Below are positions 7,331 to 14,927 of a stretch of 64,000 bases of DNA, piece by piece; the first letter of the stretch is position 1, and each line of letters starts with the position of its first letter. The notes beneath the pieces were generated by a model, which was given only the letters and a program-made list of their open reading frames with translations, was not told the origin of the DNA and made no database searches. Origin of the DNA: Chitinophaga fulva (lineage in GTDB: Bacteria; Bacteroidota; Bacteroidia; Chitinophagales; Chitinophagaceae); the NCBI RefSeq assembly GCF_012927205.1, contig NZ_JABBGC010000002.1, positions 1,116,001-1,180,000 on the forward strand. The letters run 5' to 3'. The translations under genes were made by a program, and so were the position numbers.

Positions 7331-8944
7331 ATGAGAAAATCCGATTTACCATTGCAAAAGATCTGCAGATCTTTAATTCCACTGCTCCTCCTCTATTTCG
7401 CGGGATGTCATAAGCCTGACACAGGAGGCTCCAAAGATGATCCCGGAGGTCCCGGTAATACCGATGCCAATATATGGCCATCGTCGCCGCCCGCGGAAAT
7501 TTGCGGTAATACGAAACTGCTGACTGGCCCGGATGCTGCGCCGGCGGGCGCTATTACTGTACCGGCGGGTGACAACAGCAAGTTTGACTTTGACCGCAAA
7601 GGTGCTACTTTCTGGCTGGCGCCTGGTGTGCATACAATAGGCACTGATCCGCTAAGCCAGATCATACCGGCCGACAATACCACGTTTATTGGTGGCCCCG
7701 GTGCCATCCTGGATGGCCGGAATGTCAATCAGTATGCCTTTACGCAGCGGGCAGTCAATGTAACGATCCGTTATCTTACCATCCGCAACTTCGTTGCCCC
7801 ACGCGATGAAGGCGTTGTAAACCATGATGCCGGCGATAAATGGACCATTGAGTATAATACCATCTCCAATAACAAAGGTGCAGGTCTTATGGCCGGCCCT
7901 AATAATGTTTATCGTTATAATTGTATCAAAGACAATGGTCAATATGGTATCAACTCCTGTTGCGGAACAGAGCTGAATGAGGTCGTAAATTTCGTATTGG
8001 ACCATAATGAAATTACCGGTAACAATACAGATGACTGGGAGCGCAAAATCGATGGATGTGGTTGTACCGGTGGTGTAAAGTTCTGGATCAACAAGAATGC
8101 TACAGTAACCAATAACTGGGTACATCATAATAAAGGAGTTGGCTTATGGCTGGATAACAATAACCGTGGCTTCGTGATTGAAAACAATTATATCAATGAT
8201 AATGATGGAAACGGATTAATGATAGAAGCTGGTTATGATGCCAGGGTACGTTTCAATAACTTTAAGAAGAATGCTGTCGTTGCCGGTATGGAGAGTGCGC
8301 GTAAAGGAGATTATTTCCCGGTTCCGGCAATATATATTTCCGAAGCCGGCAGTCCCCGGGGCTTTAATCTGAAGACCTCCCCCATGCTGATCAGCAACAA
8401 TAATTTTGAGAATAACTGGGGAGGTGTGGTACTGTGGGAAAATGCAAACAGGTATAGTGGGTCCAGTGCCAATACCCATCAGGCGGGCACCATAAAGATG
8501 AGAAGCCTGTACGATGACGGCCCCTGCAAATCCGGTCTGCCGGATGTTATTCCCGGTAGTATGCCAGATAAATTTGTTTGTCGCTGGTCAACAGAAAACG
8601 TGGTGGTAGAGAACAATGAATTCAAAATAGATAAGGCGACGCTGGGATGTGCAGGCGGAAATTTCTGCGGTATCAATGGAATATTTTCTGAGTACGGTAC
8701 CTATCCTGAATTCGGTGGTTACCAGATTCCCTGGCGGATCACCTTTCAGCAGGATAATGTTTTCCGTAATAATCATTACTACGGCGACTGGCAATTTGCC
8801 GGATTTGAGGTGACTGTCCCTGATGGCTCCCGCGTATCATGGAGCAACTGGACAGCCCCTGCGCCTCCCATACCGGATAAGCCCACAGTAGATAACCGCC
8901 CTAAAACATTTGGGCAGGACAAGGGCAGTACTTATGTGAAATAA
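7331..8944 (+). CDS. Right-handed parallel beta-helix lipoprotein
   Basis: The 537-residue protein has a lipoprotein signal with lipobox ending at Cys26 (YFAGC). After a Gly/Pro linker it contains repeated strands typical of pectate-lyase-like/NosD beta-helices: VNVTIRYLTIRNF, WTIEYNTISNNKGAGLMAGPNN, VVNFVLDHNEITGNN, ATVTNNWVHHNKGVGLWLDNN and FVIENNYINDNDGNGLMIE. Such folds bind or cleave polysaccharides, but no specific lyase catalytic signature is obvious, so the activity is open. Several Cys pairs (NSCCGTE, GCGCTGG) suggest disulfides. It is monocistronic, with a structured leader upstream. Confidence 0.85.
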   Translation: MRKSDLPLQKICRSLIPLLLLYFAGCHKPDTGGSKDDPGGPGNTDANIWPSSPPAEICGNTKLLTGPDAAPAGAITVPAGDNSKFDFDRKGATFWLAPGVHTIGTDPLSQIIPADNTTFIGGPGAILDGRNVNQYAFTQRAVNVTIRYLTIRNFVAPRDEGVVNHDAGDKWTIEYNTISNNKGAGLMAGPNNVYRYNCIKDNGQYGINSCCGTELNEVVNFVLDHNEITGNNTDDWERKIDGCGCTGGVKFWINKNATVTNNWVHHNKGVGLWLDNNNRGFVIENNYINDNDGNGLMIEAGYDARVRFNNFKKNAVVAGMESARKGDYFPVPAIYISEAGSPRGFNLKTSPMLISNNNFENNWGGVVLWENANRYSGSSANTHQAGTIKMRSLYDDGPCKSGLPDVIPGSMPDKFVCRWSTENVVVENNEFKIDKATLGCAGGNFCGINGIFSEYGTYPEFGGYQIPWRITFQQDNVFRNNHYYGDWQFAGFEVTVPDGSRVSWSNWTAPAPPIPDKPTVDNRPKTFGQDKGSTYVK

Positions 8945-8956
8945 TCTTGGTGGCTG

Positions 8957-9139
8957 TTATTTACGCTTAAGCCTTTTTACCAGTAAAAAAATGCAAGAGA
9001 CAAAAACGATCATATAAACAACGGCCAATGCAGGTTTTTCAAATCTAAGCTGCTGAAAGTCGAATTGCTTATACAATGTCACGCCTAAAATGATAGCTAC
9101 AATGATTAATACAGGTGACAGGCCTTTTTTATTTTCCAT
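8957..9139 (-). CDS. Small two-helix membrane protein
   Basis: This 60-residue protein has two hydrophobic segments (about residues 9-23 and 37-55) and a basic tail VKRLKRK. No family is recognised. It converges on the beta-helix gene and is divergent from the ArsR gene. The palindromes at 9195-9285 lie between them and could regulate either. Confidence 0.5.
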   Translation of the reverse strand: MENKKGLSPVLIIVAIILGVTLYKQFDFQQLRFEKPALAVVYMIVFVSCIFLLVKRLKRK

Positions 9140-9194
9140 ATATTTTAATGCTACTTACCAGGTCAATGGCTGTTTCCAAGGGAATCAAGCCAAC

Positions 9195-9209
9195 TTGTCC
9201 AAAGGACAA
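9195..9209. promoter_or_regulatory. Inverted repeat TTGTCC-AAA-GGACAA
   Basis: 6-bp arms flank a 3-base spacer. It lies just upstream of the small membrane protein and is a candidate protein-binding site. Confidence 0.3.
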
Positions 9210-9240
9210 AGTGCGTAAAGATAATCTCAGCATTGTATTT

Positions 9241-9285
9241 TATCCAATATTGGATATCACGTTTACGGATATCCGATATTGGATA
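9241..9285. promoter_or_regulatory. Two tandem 16-bp palindromes
   Basis: TATCCAATATTGGATA (9241-9256) is a perfect palindrome. TATCCGATATTGGATA (9270-9285) is the same with one change. Their starts are 29 bases apart, close to three helical turns, so two dimers would bind the same face. This fits an operator of a dimeric regulator, possibly the ArsR at 9392 (inference). Confidence 0.55.
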
Positions 9286-9354
9286 AATACCTGATTCCAG
9301 GATTAGCCCGGGAATGGTTGACTGTGATTCTCCTGGTGACACTGTTGAACTTTA

Positions 9355-9387
9355 ATTTCGGAATTTCCCGAAATACCGATATATTTG
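9355..9387 (+). promoter_or_regulatory. ArsR gene promoter with dyad
   Basis: ATTTCGG (9355-9361) and CCGAAAT (9368-9374) form a dyad directly upstream of TATATTTG (9380-9387), an exact TAnnTTTG. Transcription would begin near 9394, so the message may be nearly leaderless or start at the second ATG (9404). Confidence 0.5.
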
Positions 9388-9391
9388 CTCC

Positions 9392-9697
9392 ATGGAATTA
9401 ATTATGGTTTTTAAAGCGCTCAGTAACGAAACCAGAATAAACATACTTATTTGGCTCAAGCAGCCTCGCCTCCACTTTCCCGCTGAAGAATTGCAGGACT
9501 ATGATGCAAATCTTGGTGTTTGTGTAAGCGACATTACCAAAAAGGCTGGTTTATCTCCGTCCACAACATCAGACTACCTGAGTTTACTACAAAAATGCGG
9601 GCTTATTGAAGCCACGCGGGTCGGCCAGTGGACGTACTACAAACGTAATGAAGGAGCGATTAAGACGCTGAACAAACTAATCCAAAAAGCGTTCTGA
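9392..9697 (+). CDS. ArsR-family winged-helix regulator
   Basis: This is a 101-residue DNA-binding protein with FKALSNETRINILIWL at the N-terminus (ArsR signature) and a helix-turn-helix at about residues 45-70 (VCVSDITKKAGLSPSTTSDYLSLLQKCGLI). A beta-wing follows (ATRVGQWTYYKRN). A single Cys in the recognition region is visible, but no complete metal site, so it may sense a small molecule or redox state. The start is ATG 9392 or the in-frame ATG 9404. The promoter position makes 9404 plausible. It precedes the quinone oxidoreductase by 43 bases, likely in one operon that it controls. Confidence 0.85.
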   Translation: MELIMVFKALSNETRINILIWLKQPRLHFPAEELQDYDANLGVCVSDITKKAGLSPSTTSDYLSLLQKCGLIEATRVGQWTYYKRNEGAIKTLNKLIQKAF

Positions 9698-9740
9698 TTT
9701 TTTTAGCCTAATACTTCGAGAATAAGCGAAACATCTAATC

Positions 9741-10703
9741 ATGAAAGCAATTGTAATCAAAAATTATGGGGGACCAGAAGTCCTCCAGTTAACGGAAGTG
9801 CCTACTCCTTCCATAACAGATCATTCCCAGGTACTGGTGAAGGTAAGGGCTACCTCGGTAAATCCGCTCGATTACCAGGTAAGACGAGGCGACTATGCGT
9901 CACTGTTTGATTTACCAATTATAACCGGTCACGATATCTCAGGCGACGTTATAGCAGTGGGTGAAGCCGTGAAAAAGTGGCGGCCCGGTGATAAAGTCTA
10001 TTATTCCCCACGTTTTGGCGGCTCCGGTAGTTATGCTGAGTATCACCTTACTGACGAATCTTCATTGTCCAGGATGCCGGATAATCTTAGCTACGAGGAA
10101 GCTGCTGCTATTCCGCTTATTGGAGGGACGGTATGGGAAATGCTTGTGGTACGGGCTAAACTAAAAAAAGGGGATACTATTCTTATCCTTGGAGGAGCAG
10201 GTGGCGTTGGAACACTCGCCATACAGGTCGCTAAATCACTGGGGGCTTTTGTGTACACAACAGGGCAAAGCATTTTACATGAGCAGCTTCAGCATCTTGG
10301 AGCGGATGTAGTCATTGACCATCATAGAAAAAACTACATTGAAGAGATACAGGCATATACTAAGGGAAAAGGCGTGGATGTTATTATTGATACTGTAGGA
10401 GGCAGCACACTCTCGGACGCTCCGCTTGCCTTAGCTAACTACGGTACAATTGTAACGCTGGTTGACATTGCCCGGCCGCAAAACCTTATCCACGCCTGGG
10501 AACGAAATGCTACCTATCATTTCGTTTTTACCCGGCAAAGCAGGGATGAGCTCCATCATATTACCAGATTAATTGAAACCGGACAGGTAAAGCCTATTAT
10601 AGACAGTATGTATCCAATTGAAGACGTTATAAATGCCCATCAAAGAATAGAGGACGTGAAACGAGACAGACCTTTATTGGGTAAAATTGTGCTGTCAATG
10701 TAA
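9741..10703 (+). CDS. Quinone oxidoreductase-like MDR reductase
   Basis: This is a 320-residue zinc-independent medium-chain reductase. The N-terminal GroES-like part contains NPLDYQVRRGDY and GHDISGDVIAVG. The Rossmann part has ILGGAGGVGTLAIQVAKSLGA, the NADPH site, at about residues 150-170. There are no structural or catalytic zinc ligands. It probably reduces quinones or enones with NADPH. It is co-oriented with and directly behind an ArsR regulator, suggesting induction by an electrophile or similar signal (inference). A second MDR protein lies at 17904. Confidence 0.9.
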   Translation: MKAIVIKNYGGPEVLQLTEVPTPSITDHSQVLVKVRATSVNPLDYQVRRGDYASLFDLPIITGHDISGDVIAVGEAVKKWRPGDKVYYSPRFGGSGSYAEYHLTDESSLSRMPDNLSYEEAAAIPLIGGTVWEMLVVRAKLKKGDTILILGGAGGVGTLAIQVAKSLGAFVYTTGQSILHEQLQHLGADVVIDHHRKNYIEEIQAYTKGKGVDVIIDTVGGSTLSDAPLALANYGTIVTLVDIARPQNLIHAWERNATYHFVFTRQSRDELHHITRLIETGQVKPIIDSMYPIEDVINAHQRIEDVKRDRPLLGKIVLSM

Positions 10704-10717
10704 AAATTTGCAAGAAG

Positions 10718-10741
10718 GGGTATCTCCGACCGGAGATATCC
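10718..10741. terminator. Hairpin between converging genes
   Basis: GGGTATCTCC pairs with GGAGATATCC (one G-T wobble), loop GACC. There is no T run, so strength is uncertain. Confidence 0.45.
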
Positions 10742-10750
10742 TAGATGATA

Positions 10751-11260
10751 TCATGAAATTTTAGCGAGTACCTGGTCTCTGCGGTTCGATAAAGTACCGC
10801 TGACTTCAATGGTCTCTATGCCAAAATCTCCAATCCATTCGTAGAGCAAATCATTAACCCGGCCTCTGAGTTTTGGCAGATCTGTCTGATGGCCTGGTAT
10901 CAGATCCGGTTCTTCTATAGGAACAAACACGAGAAGGTCGATTCCAGCAATGACTGTTTGAGCTGTTTCAAATAGCAATTGAATATTCCTGCCTGGGTCG
11001 ATAACATGAAGATAGGCCAGGATATCAATGACACATCTGTCAAATATCACATTGCTTTCGTTTTTGGCAATCTGTTTGACTGAATAATTAAACTGTTCAA
11101 TAAAATCCTCATCGGTAGGAATTTCTGAAAATTCATACCCTGATGCTTCCAGTTGATAATATGGTTCTGCATTAAGAGTATACCCAGGAAGATTCACCAG
11201 AAGTTCTTCCGCCAATGTCGTTTTACCCACCCGGTGAGCACCAACTATCGCAATTCTCAT
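10751..11260 (-). CDS. P-loop NTPase, AAA_28-like kinase
   Basis: This 169-residue protein has a Walker A motif GAHRVGKTT at residues 7-15, and VIFDRCVIDILAYL, which resembles the DR(S/C) and Walker B-like region of nucleoside or nicotinamide-ribose kinase-like NTPases. RGRVNDLLYEWI provides a lid-type Arg. The substrate is unknown. It is a single gene converging on the reductase; upstream is the A+T-rich region. Confidence 0.75.
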   Translation of the reverse strand: MRIAIVGAHRVGKTTLAEELLVNLPGYTLNAEPYYQLEASGYEFSEIPTDEDFIEQFNYSVKQIAKNESNVIFDRCVIDILAYLHVIDPGRNIQLLFETAQTVIAGIDLLVFVPIEEPDLIPGHQTDLPKLRGRVNDLLYEWIGDFGIETIEVSGTLSNRRDQVLAKIS

Positions 11261-11323
11261 ATCTCAGTTCGATTTGTTGAATACCATAAAATTAATGCGC
11301 AGTTCTATGCCATACAAAACGGC

Positions 11324-11602
11324 TCACAGGCCTTTAAAAATGCAGTGCTTTTCCAATAACTGTTGCACATCGTCTCCGTACATGGTAGTATAACCAAGAT
11401 TAATTGCCCGATGAAGGTCTTCGCAGGCTTTGTCAGGCTGTTTCATAGCCAGATATACCAAAGCCCTGTTCCTGTAAGCGTAGGAGTTTTTCGGGTCTAA
11501 AGCAACAGAACGTTGGATATCTTTTAAAGCATTCTTCAGATCTTTCAGCTGGTATTTTGCATGCCCCATATTATTGTATGCAATGGCATTATCGGGACAA
11601 GG
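11324..11602 (-). pseudogene. 3' remnant of a TPR protein
   Basis: From the first in-frame ATG (11569) this encodes 81 residues with one and a half TPR units (MGHAKYQLKDLKNALKDIQRS, NRALVYLAMKQPDKACEDL). The frame continues upstream as PCPDNAIAYNN, clearly the front of the same TPR repeat, to a TGA at 11603-11605. A TPR helix pair thus begins abruptly right after a stop codon that belongs to an unrelated KAS III fragment. This indicates a gene remnant fused by deletion or recombination. A short product from 11569 could still be made. Confidence 0.65.
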
Positions 11603-11737
11603 TCAAAGGTCAGTCTTCGATAGCATGGTGCCATCTTTGTCGTAAAAAGCATGATTTAAAAAATGATCATTTGAGATCAGTTTGGTTGGAATATAGCTTC
11701 CACTACCGATAATTACCGTAAAAAGATTTGTGTCCAT
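11603..11737 (-). pseudogene. Truncated N-terminus of a KAS III-like synthase
   Basis: ATG 11737 opens a 44-residue frame with VIIGSGSYIPTKLISNDHFL followed by NHAFYDKDG. This is the hallmark N-terminus of Bacteroidota 3-oxoacyl-ACP synthase III family proteins, normally about 350 residues. The frame ends at TGA 11603 and continues in the same frame into TPR sequence. The active-site Cys-His-Asn region is absent. It is a remnant, and it lies on the same strand behind a MaoC hydratase, hinting at a former lipid gene set. Confidence 0.65.
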
Positions 11738-11898
11738 AGTGTTTGCGATCAATGACTGGCTATTTGATTACAACCTAAAATCCGGCAAAATTAATATATC
11801 AGAATATATATTTTTAGCGTTTTTTTCCAACCAAGCAACCCAAATGCAGAATTATGTCATTAATCAGAAATTGTAATTTTACAAAGTCCGTCCGAAGA

Positions 11899-12357
11899 TT
11901 ACACAAAATGATACAGAAAAACAACATTGCCGTTATAGGCAGGTTTCTGCTCACCTTTAATGATAAGCGTAGCTTCAATTATAACTTTGGTAACACCTCT
12001 TAAATTTGTTATCAAATTAAGTTTAGCCTTTAGCTGAACTTCACTATCCACCAGGACGGGTTGACCAAATTTAAAACTCTCTATACCATAATTTATTTCC
12101 ATTTTAATATTGCGAACGTCTGCAATCTGCTTCCAGAGATATGGGATTAATGCCAAGGTTAAATAACCATGAGCGATGGTTGCATTAAATGGCCCTTCAC
12201 GTTTAGCTTTTTCCTTATCAGTATGTATCCATTGATGATCTAGTGTGGCATTCGCAAAGTTATCAATCTGTTCCTGGTCAATTTTATGCCAGTTGGAAAC
12301 ACCTAATTCTTTACCGAGATACGTCTTGTATTCCTCGAAACTATTAATTATCAGCAT
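11899..12357 (-). CDS. MaoC-family (R)-enoyl-CoA hydratase-like protein
   Basis: This is a 152-residue hot-dog-fold protein. The hydratase signature runs from IDNFANATLDHQWIHTD, which has the catalytic Asp/His pair, to GPFNATIAHGYLTLALIP. The ATG at 12357 (MLIINSFEEY) matches the usual start. An ATG at 12471 would add 38 residues not typical of the family. It likely hydrates (R)-2-enoyl-CoA or acts in fatty acid or polyhydroxyalkanoate metabolism. It lies upstream of the KAS III remnant on the same strand in an A+T-rich segment. Confidence 0.85.
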   Translation of the reverse strand: MLIINSFEEYKTYLGKELGVSNWHKIDQEQIDNFANATLDHQWIHTDKEKAKREGPFNATIAHGYLTLALIPYLWKQIADVRNIKMEINYGIESFKFGQPVLVDSEVQLKAKLNLITNLRGVTKVIIEATLIIKGEQKPAYNGNVVFLYHFV

Positions 12358-12572
12358 TTTTTTATTGTTTGTATCTACAATACCCTGTGCCCTGATGATT
12401 GCAATTATCTCCTGTACTAATTTTGAAGTATCAACATTAAAATGGCATGAAAATATTTCAAATACATTCAAATAGAACAGATAATAATGAAATAATTAAA
12501 ATATCATTGATAGCAAAGAGTGCATAATTGTACATGGGTACGGTAAAAAATTTACAATTTCTCTTATAAAAA

Positions 12573-12603
12573 AATACCTCTATCCTTGCAAGATAGAGGT
12601 ATT
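12573..12603 (-). terminator. Terminator of the cold-shock gene
   Basis: A 12-bp perfect stem AATACCTCTATC / GATAGAGGTATT is followed on the minus strand by a run of T. It lies 23 bases after the csp stop. Confidence 0.88.
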
Positions 12604-12625
12604 ACTAATTTATAAATAAATCTAA

Positions 12626-12817
12626 TTAGCTTCTTTTAACGTTAACCGCATTCAAGCCTTTTTTACCTTGCTCGATGTTGTAGGTTACTGAATCATTCTC
12701 ATAGATGTTATCCATTAAACCGGAGGAATGAACAAAGATCTCGCTATCACCATTTACTGGTACGATAAAACCAAAACCTTTCTCCTCATTAAAAAACTTT
12801 ACTGTTCCTTGATGCAT
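12626..12817 (-). CDS. CspA-family cold-shock protein
   Basis: This is a 63-residue OB-fold single-strand nucleic-acid-binding protein with RNP1 KGFGFI at residues 13-18 and RNP2 IFVHSSGL at 27-34. The length is typical of small Bacteroidota Csps. It probably acts as an RNA chaperone. It is monocistronic with a strong terminator. It lies in the A+T-rich region next to an Hsp20 gene, so two stress proteins sit close together. Confidence 0.93.
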   Translation of the reverse strand: MHQGTVKFFNEEKGFGFIVPVNGDSEIFVHSSGLMDNIYENDSVTYNIEQGKKGLNAVNVKRS

Positions 12818-12952
12818 TATATATTTATTGATATCAACAAATGTAATTAAAAAAATTTAATATTCTAATTATATTTAAGAACCCGGTGCTAGTAGTGTGG
12901 GCTTGTCGTAAACTGAAGTATCATATTTACAAATGTGAGGCGTATAAATTTC

Positions 12953-13095
12953 AATAGGAATATTTGTATCTTAGTAAAAGCTCGTTAACCTGTATAAAGT
13001 ATGGGAAACAAATTGAGGTTATATAAAAAGGAACTCGACTAAACGCTCAACTAAAAAAGCAAACCCCACGCCATGCGTGAGGTTTCTAAAACTTC
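12953..13095. repeat. Direct repeat copy A (tRNA-Lys 3' flank)
   Basis: This stretch aligns with 14619-14762 at high similarity, including 27 identical bases (13032-13058 versus 14697-14723). It contains a minus-strand terminator: stem AACC-c-CACGC / GCGTG-a-GGTT at 13062-13084 followed by T6. The equivalent stem in copy B has CGCGC/GCGCG, a compensated base-pair change. Confidence 0.8.
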
Positions 13096-13097
13096 AG

Positions 13098-13157
13098 CGA
13101 TCCCTATGGTACAAAACTCGAACCTTTTTGTATTCGATCTTAAAAAACTAGCTGACA
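13098..13157 (-). pseudogene. Decayed tRNA-Lys copy
   Basis: Adjacent to repeat copy A, this segment keeps GATCCC (acceptor 3' half) and ACTCGAACC (T-loop), then weaker matches GTATT and AACTaGCTgAC to the anticodon and D arms of the intact gene at 14763-14835. Insertions, lost pairing in the T stem and a lost anticodon loop make it non-functional. It lies in the same position relative to the repeat as the intact tRNA. Confidence 0.55.
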
Positions 13158-13400
13158 TTGCCTGACTTTTGCCATAAAATTACCAACCAAACTTTATAAA
13201 TATTTCATCTGATTTAAAGTTGCCAATATTTCAGACTGGAGCATTTTTTAGCCATTTTGCCCTTATGTGTTCTGCTTCTCCGACTCGTGTAATGAAAAAA
13301 TGACAGCCAAATTTAATTTTTCACGTTTGGCATACAGGTTGATCACCCTTTTTTAAAGGTAGAATTACCAATAAATATAAAAGTTTGTTAATATTTAAAA
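13158..13400. other. Intergenic region before hsp20
   Basis: This is an A+T-rich stretch without a credible gene. It must contain the hsp20 promoter, but I see no exact TAnnTTTG. Confidence 0.4.
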
Positions 13401-13411
13401 AGGAGGTTACT

Positions 13412-13864
13412 ATGTCACTCGTAAGAAGAAACAGGGAACCACTTACAAATTTGCCGACCCTGTTCGAAAACTTGTTTAATCGTGGTCTTTTAAGTTGGGA
13501 CAACTTTAATAATTCCACTAGCGGCACTACCATTCCCACGATGAATATTAAAGAAACAGATGAGGATTTTCTTGTCGAACTCGCTGCACCAGGCATGAAG
13601 AAAGAAGACTTCAAAATTCACCTCGATGGCAACAATCTATGCATTTCTTCTGAAAGAAATGTCAATGCGGAAGAACAAAGTGACGGTAAGTATTCCTATA
13701 AGGAATTTAGTTATCAGTCCTTTAAGCGTACAATAACACTTCCATCGGATGTTGTGGATGAAGAAAAAATCCAGGCAAAATATGACAATGGATTACTATC
13801 TCTGAAAATTCCCAAAAAAGAAGAGGTAAAGAAAAAAGCACTACGGCAAATAGCAATTCACTAA
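13412..13864 (+). CDS. Hsp20/alpha-crystallin small heat-shock protein
   Basis: This is a 150-residue chaperone. The alpha-crystallin domain spans about residues 40-135, with VELAAPGMKKEDFKIHLDGN and FKRTITLPSDVV, and ends in the conserved AKYDNGLLSLKIPKKE. The start ATG 13412 is preceded by AGGAGG at 13401-13406, a perfect Shine-Dalgarno that is unusual for this phylum and decides the start over an upstream frame extension. It is likely an oligomeric holdase. It lies in the segment bracketed by the tRNA-Lys repeats. Confidence 0.93.
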   Translation: MSLVRRNREPLTNLPTLFENLFNRGLLSWDNFNNSTSGTTIPTMNIKETDEDFLVELAAPGMKKEDFKIHLDGNNLCISSERNVNAEEQSDGKYSYKEFSYQSFKRTITLPSDVVDEEKIQAKYDNGLLSLKIPKKEEVKKKALRQIAIH

Positions 13865-13922
13865 TTGTGCATTAAAGAAAGATAGTGCGTTAAAGATCGA
13901 TTAATCTTATGTCAAGCCCAGC

Positions 13923-13955
13923 GGAAGGTGGATCACCCTTTAGATCCGCCTTTCC
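13923..13955 (+). terminator. Terminator-like hairpin after hsp20
   Basis: GGTGGATC (13927-13934) pairs with GATCCGCC (13943-13950). GGAA and TTTCC extend the stem. The T tract is short. Confidence 0.5.
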
Positions 13956-13970
13956 GACTGGCACAAACTC

Positions 13971-14264
13971 ATGATAATGGAAGAGCGTTTTTATATCGAT
14001 GTGCATTTCAAGGTATCCAAAGGTTGGATAACCTACGCTAAAATTAATCTGGGAGATGATCAAGAGTTTGCTAATTCTCTTTTTGAAATGCTAGCGGGCA
14101 GAACTTTGCCTGAAGGATTTCTCAGAATGAATTTGATGGAATCAAAAAATGATTTGGCCCTTCTTCACAATGGCATGTACTGCACACTCCCTGAACTGGC
14201 TGAAAACTGCACGTTCATAACTAAGGAAGTTTTCAGATTCTATAATCTCGACAAAGGATATTAG
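13971..14264 (+). CDS. Hypothetical protein
   Basis: This 97-residue soluble protein has mixed alpha/beta character and hydrophobic positions such as ITYAKINLG, FANSLFEML and LRMNLME. No family is recognised. The start is ATG 13971 or ATG 13977 (MEERFY). It follows hsp20 in the same direction after a hairpin and lies inside the tRNA-Lys repeat interval. Confidence 0.5.
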   Translation: MIMEERFYIDVHFKVSKGWITYAKINLGDDQEFANSLFEMLAGRTLPEGFLRMNLMESKNDLALLHNGMYCTLPELAENCTFITKEVFRFYNLDKGY

Positions 14265-14618
14265 ATTATTAATGTTCCTTTAATTACGCAAACAAAACGC
14301 ACAAAGGAATAATTCCACCAATGCAAATGGGAAAGTACAGTATGGCACTATAATATATTTTATCTACAAAAAATTGCGAAGCGCTTTTTACCGGCGCGCA
14401 ACAAGGTTTTTAGTAGATAAAGATTCAGCCGTGGAAAATATTGGAGCTACAGTTTACTCACTTTGCACTTCTCTTTCACACACTTACTGTTTTAGGCAAC
14501 AAACATAAGCCTACAGATAAGCAAAAAACCACACAACATCTCAAGGGGTCAGGTTTCCTGAGATACCCTTGAATCTCTATACTCTAAGGGTAATTTAATG
14601 CTAAGGGTTAAAATCCAG
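14265..14618. other. Intergenic region with a long hairpin
   Basis: No gene is seen. The only clear structure is a two-tier hairpin at 14541-14572: outer stem TCAAGGG / CCCTTGA and inner stem TCAGG / CCTGA with loop TTT. Confidence 0.45.
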
Positions 14619-14762
14619 AATAGATATTTCGTATCTTTAGTAAAAGCTGATTAACCTGTATAAAGTACGGAAAAGAAATCGGGGTTATACAAAAGCAACT
14701 CGACTAAACGCTCAACTAAAAAACAAAACCCCGCGCAAAGCGCGAGGTTTATAAGTTGTCTG
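14619..14762. repeat. Direct repeat copy B with tRNA-Lys terminator
   Basis: Matches 12953-13095. The hairpin at 14727-14749 (AACC-c-CGCGC, loop AAA, GCGCG-a-GGTT), followed on the minus strand by TTTTGTTTTTT, is the terminator of the tRNA gene directly upstream. Confidence 0.8.
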
Positions 14763-14835
14763 TGATCCCGCTGGGACTCGAACCCAGGGCCCATACATTA
14801 AAAGTGTATTGCTCTACCAACTGAGCTACGGAATC
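14763..14835 (-). tRNA. tRNA-Lys (UUU)
   Basis: A complete 73-nt cloverleaf folds on the minus strand. The acceptor is GATTCCG / CGGGATC with discriminator A. The D arm is GCTC / GAGC. The anticodon stem is ATACA / TGTAT with loop CTTTTAA (anticodon TTT). The T arm is CTGGG / CCCAG with loop TTCGAGT. CCA is not encoded. A terminator follows. The 3' flank is repeated next to a degenerate tRNA copy at 13098-13157. Confidence 0.96.
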
Positions 14836-14927
14836 TTTTGCTGTAAAGCGGGTGCAAAAATAGGAATTAATTCTTCACTTCCAAATTTTCAGCAAAAAAA
14901 ATTTCAACTAACGCTATAGCATACACG

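Noticed and set aside
11603-11605. Read-through or selenocysteine at the TGA joining KAS III and TPR segments
   Set aside because: No SECIS-like hairpin or selenoprotein family logic; the two halves belong to unrelated families, so a deletion scar is simpler.
13321-13614. Minus-strand frame opposite hsp20
   Set aside because: It is antisense to a clear Hsp20 gene and has no recognisable motif.
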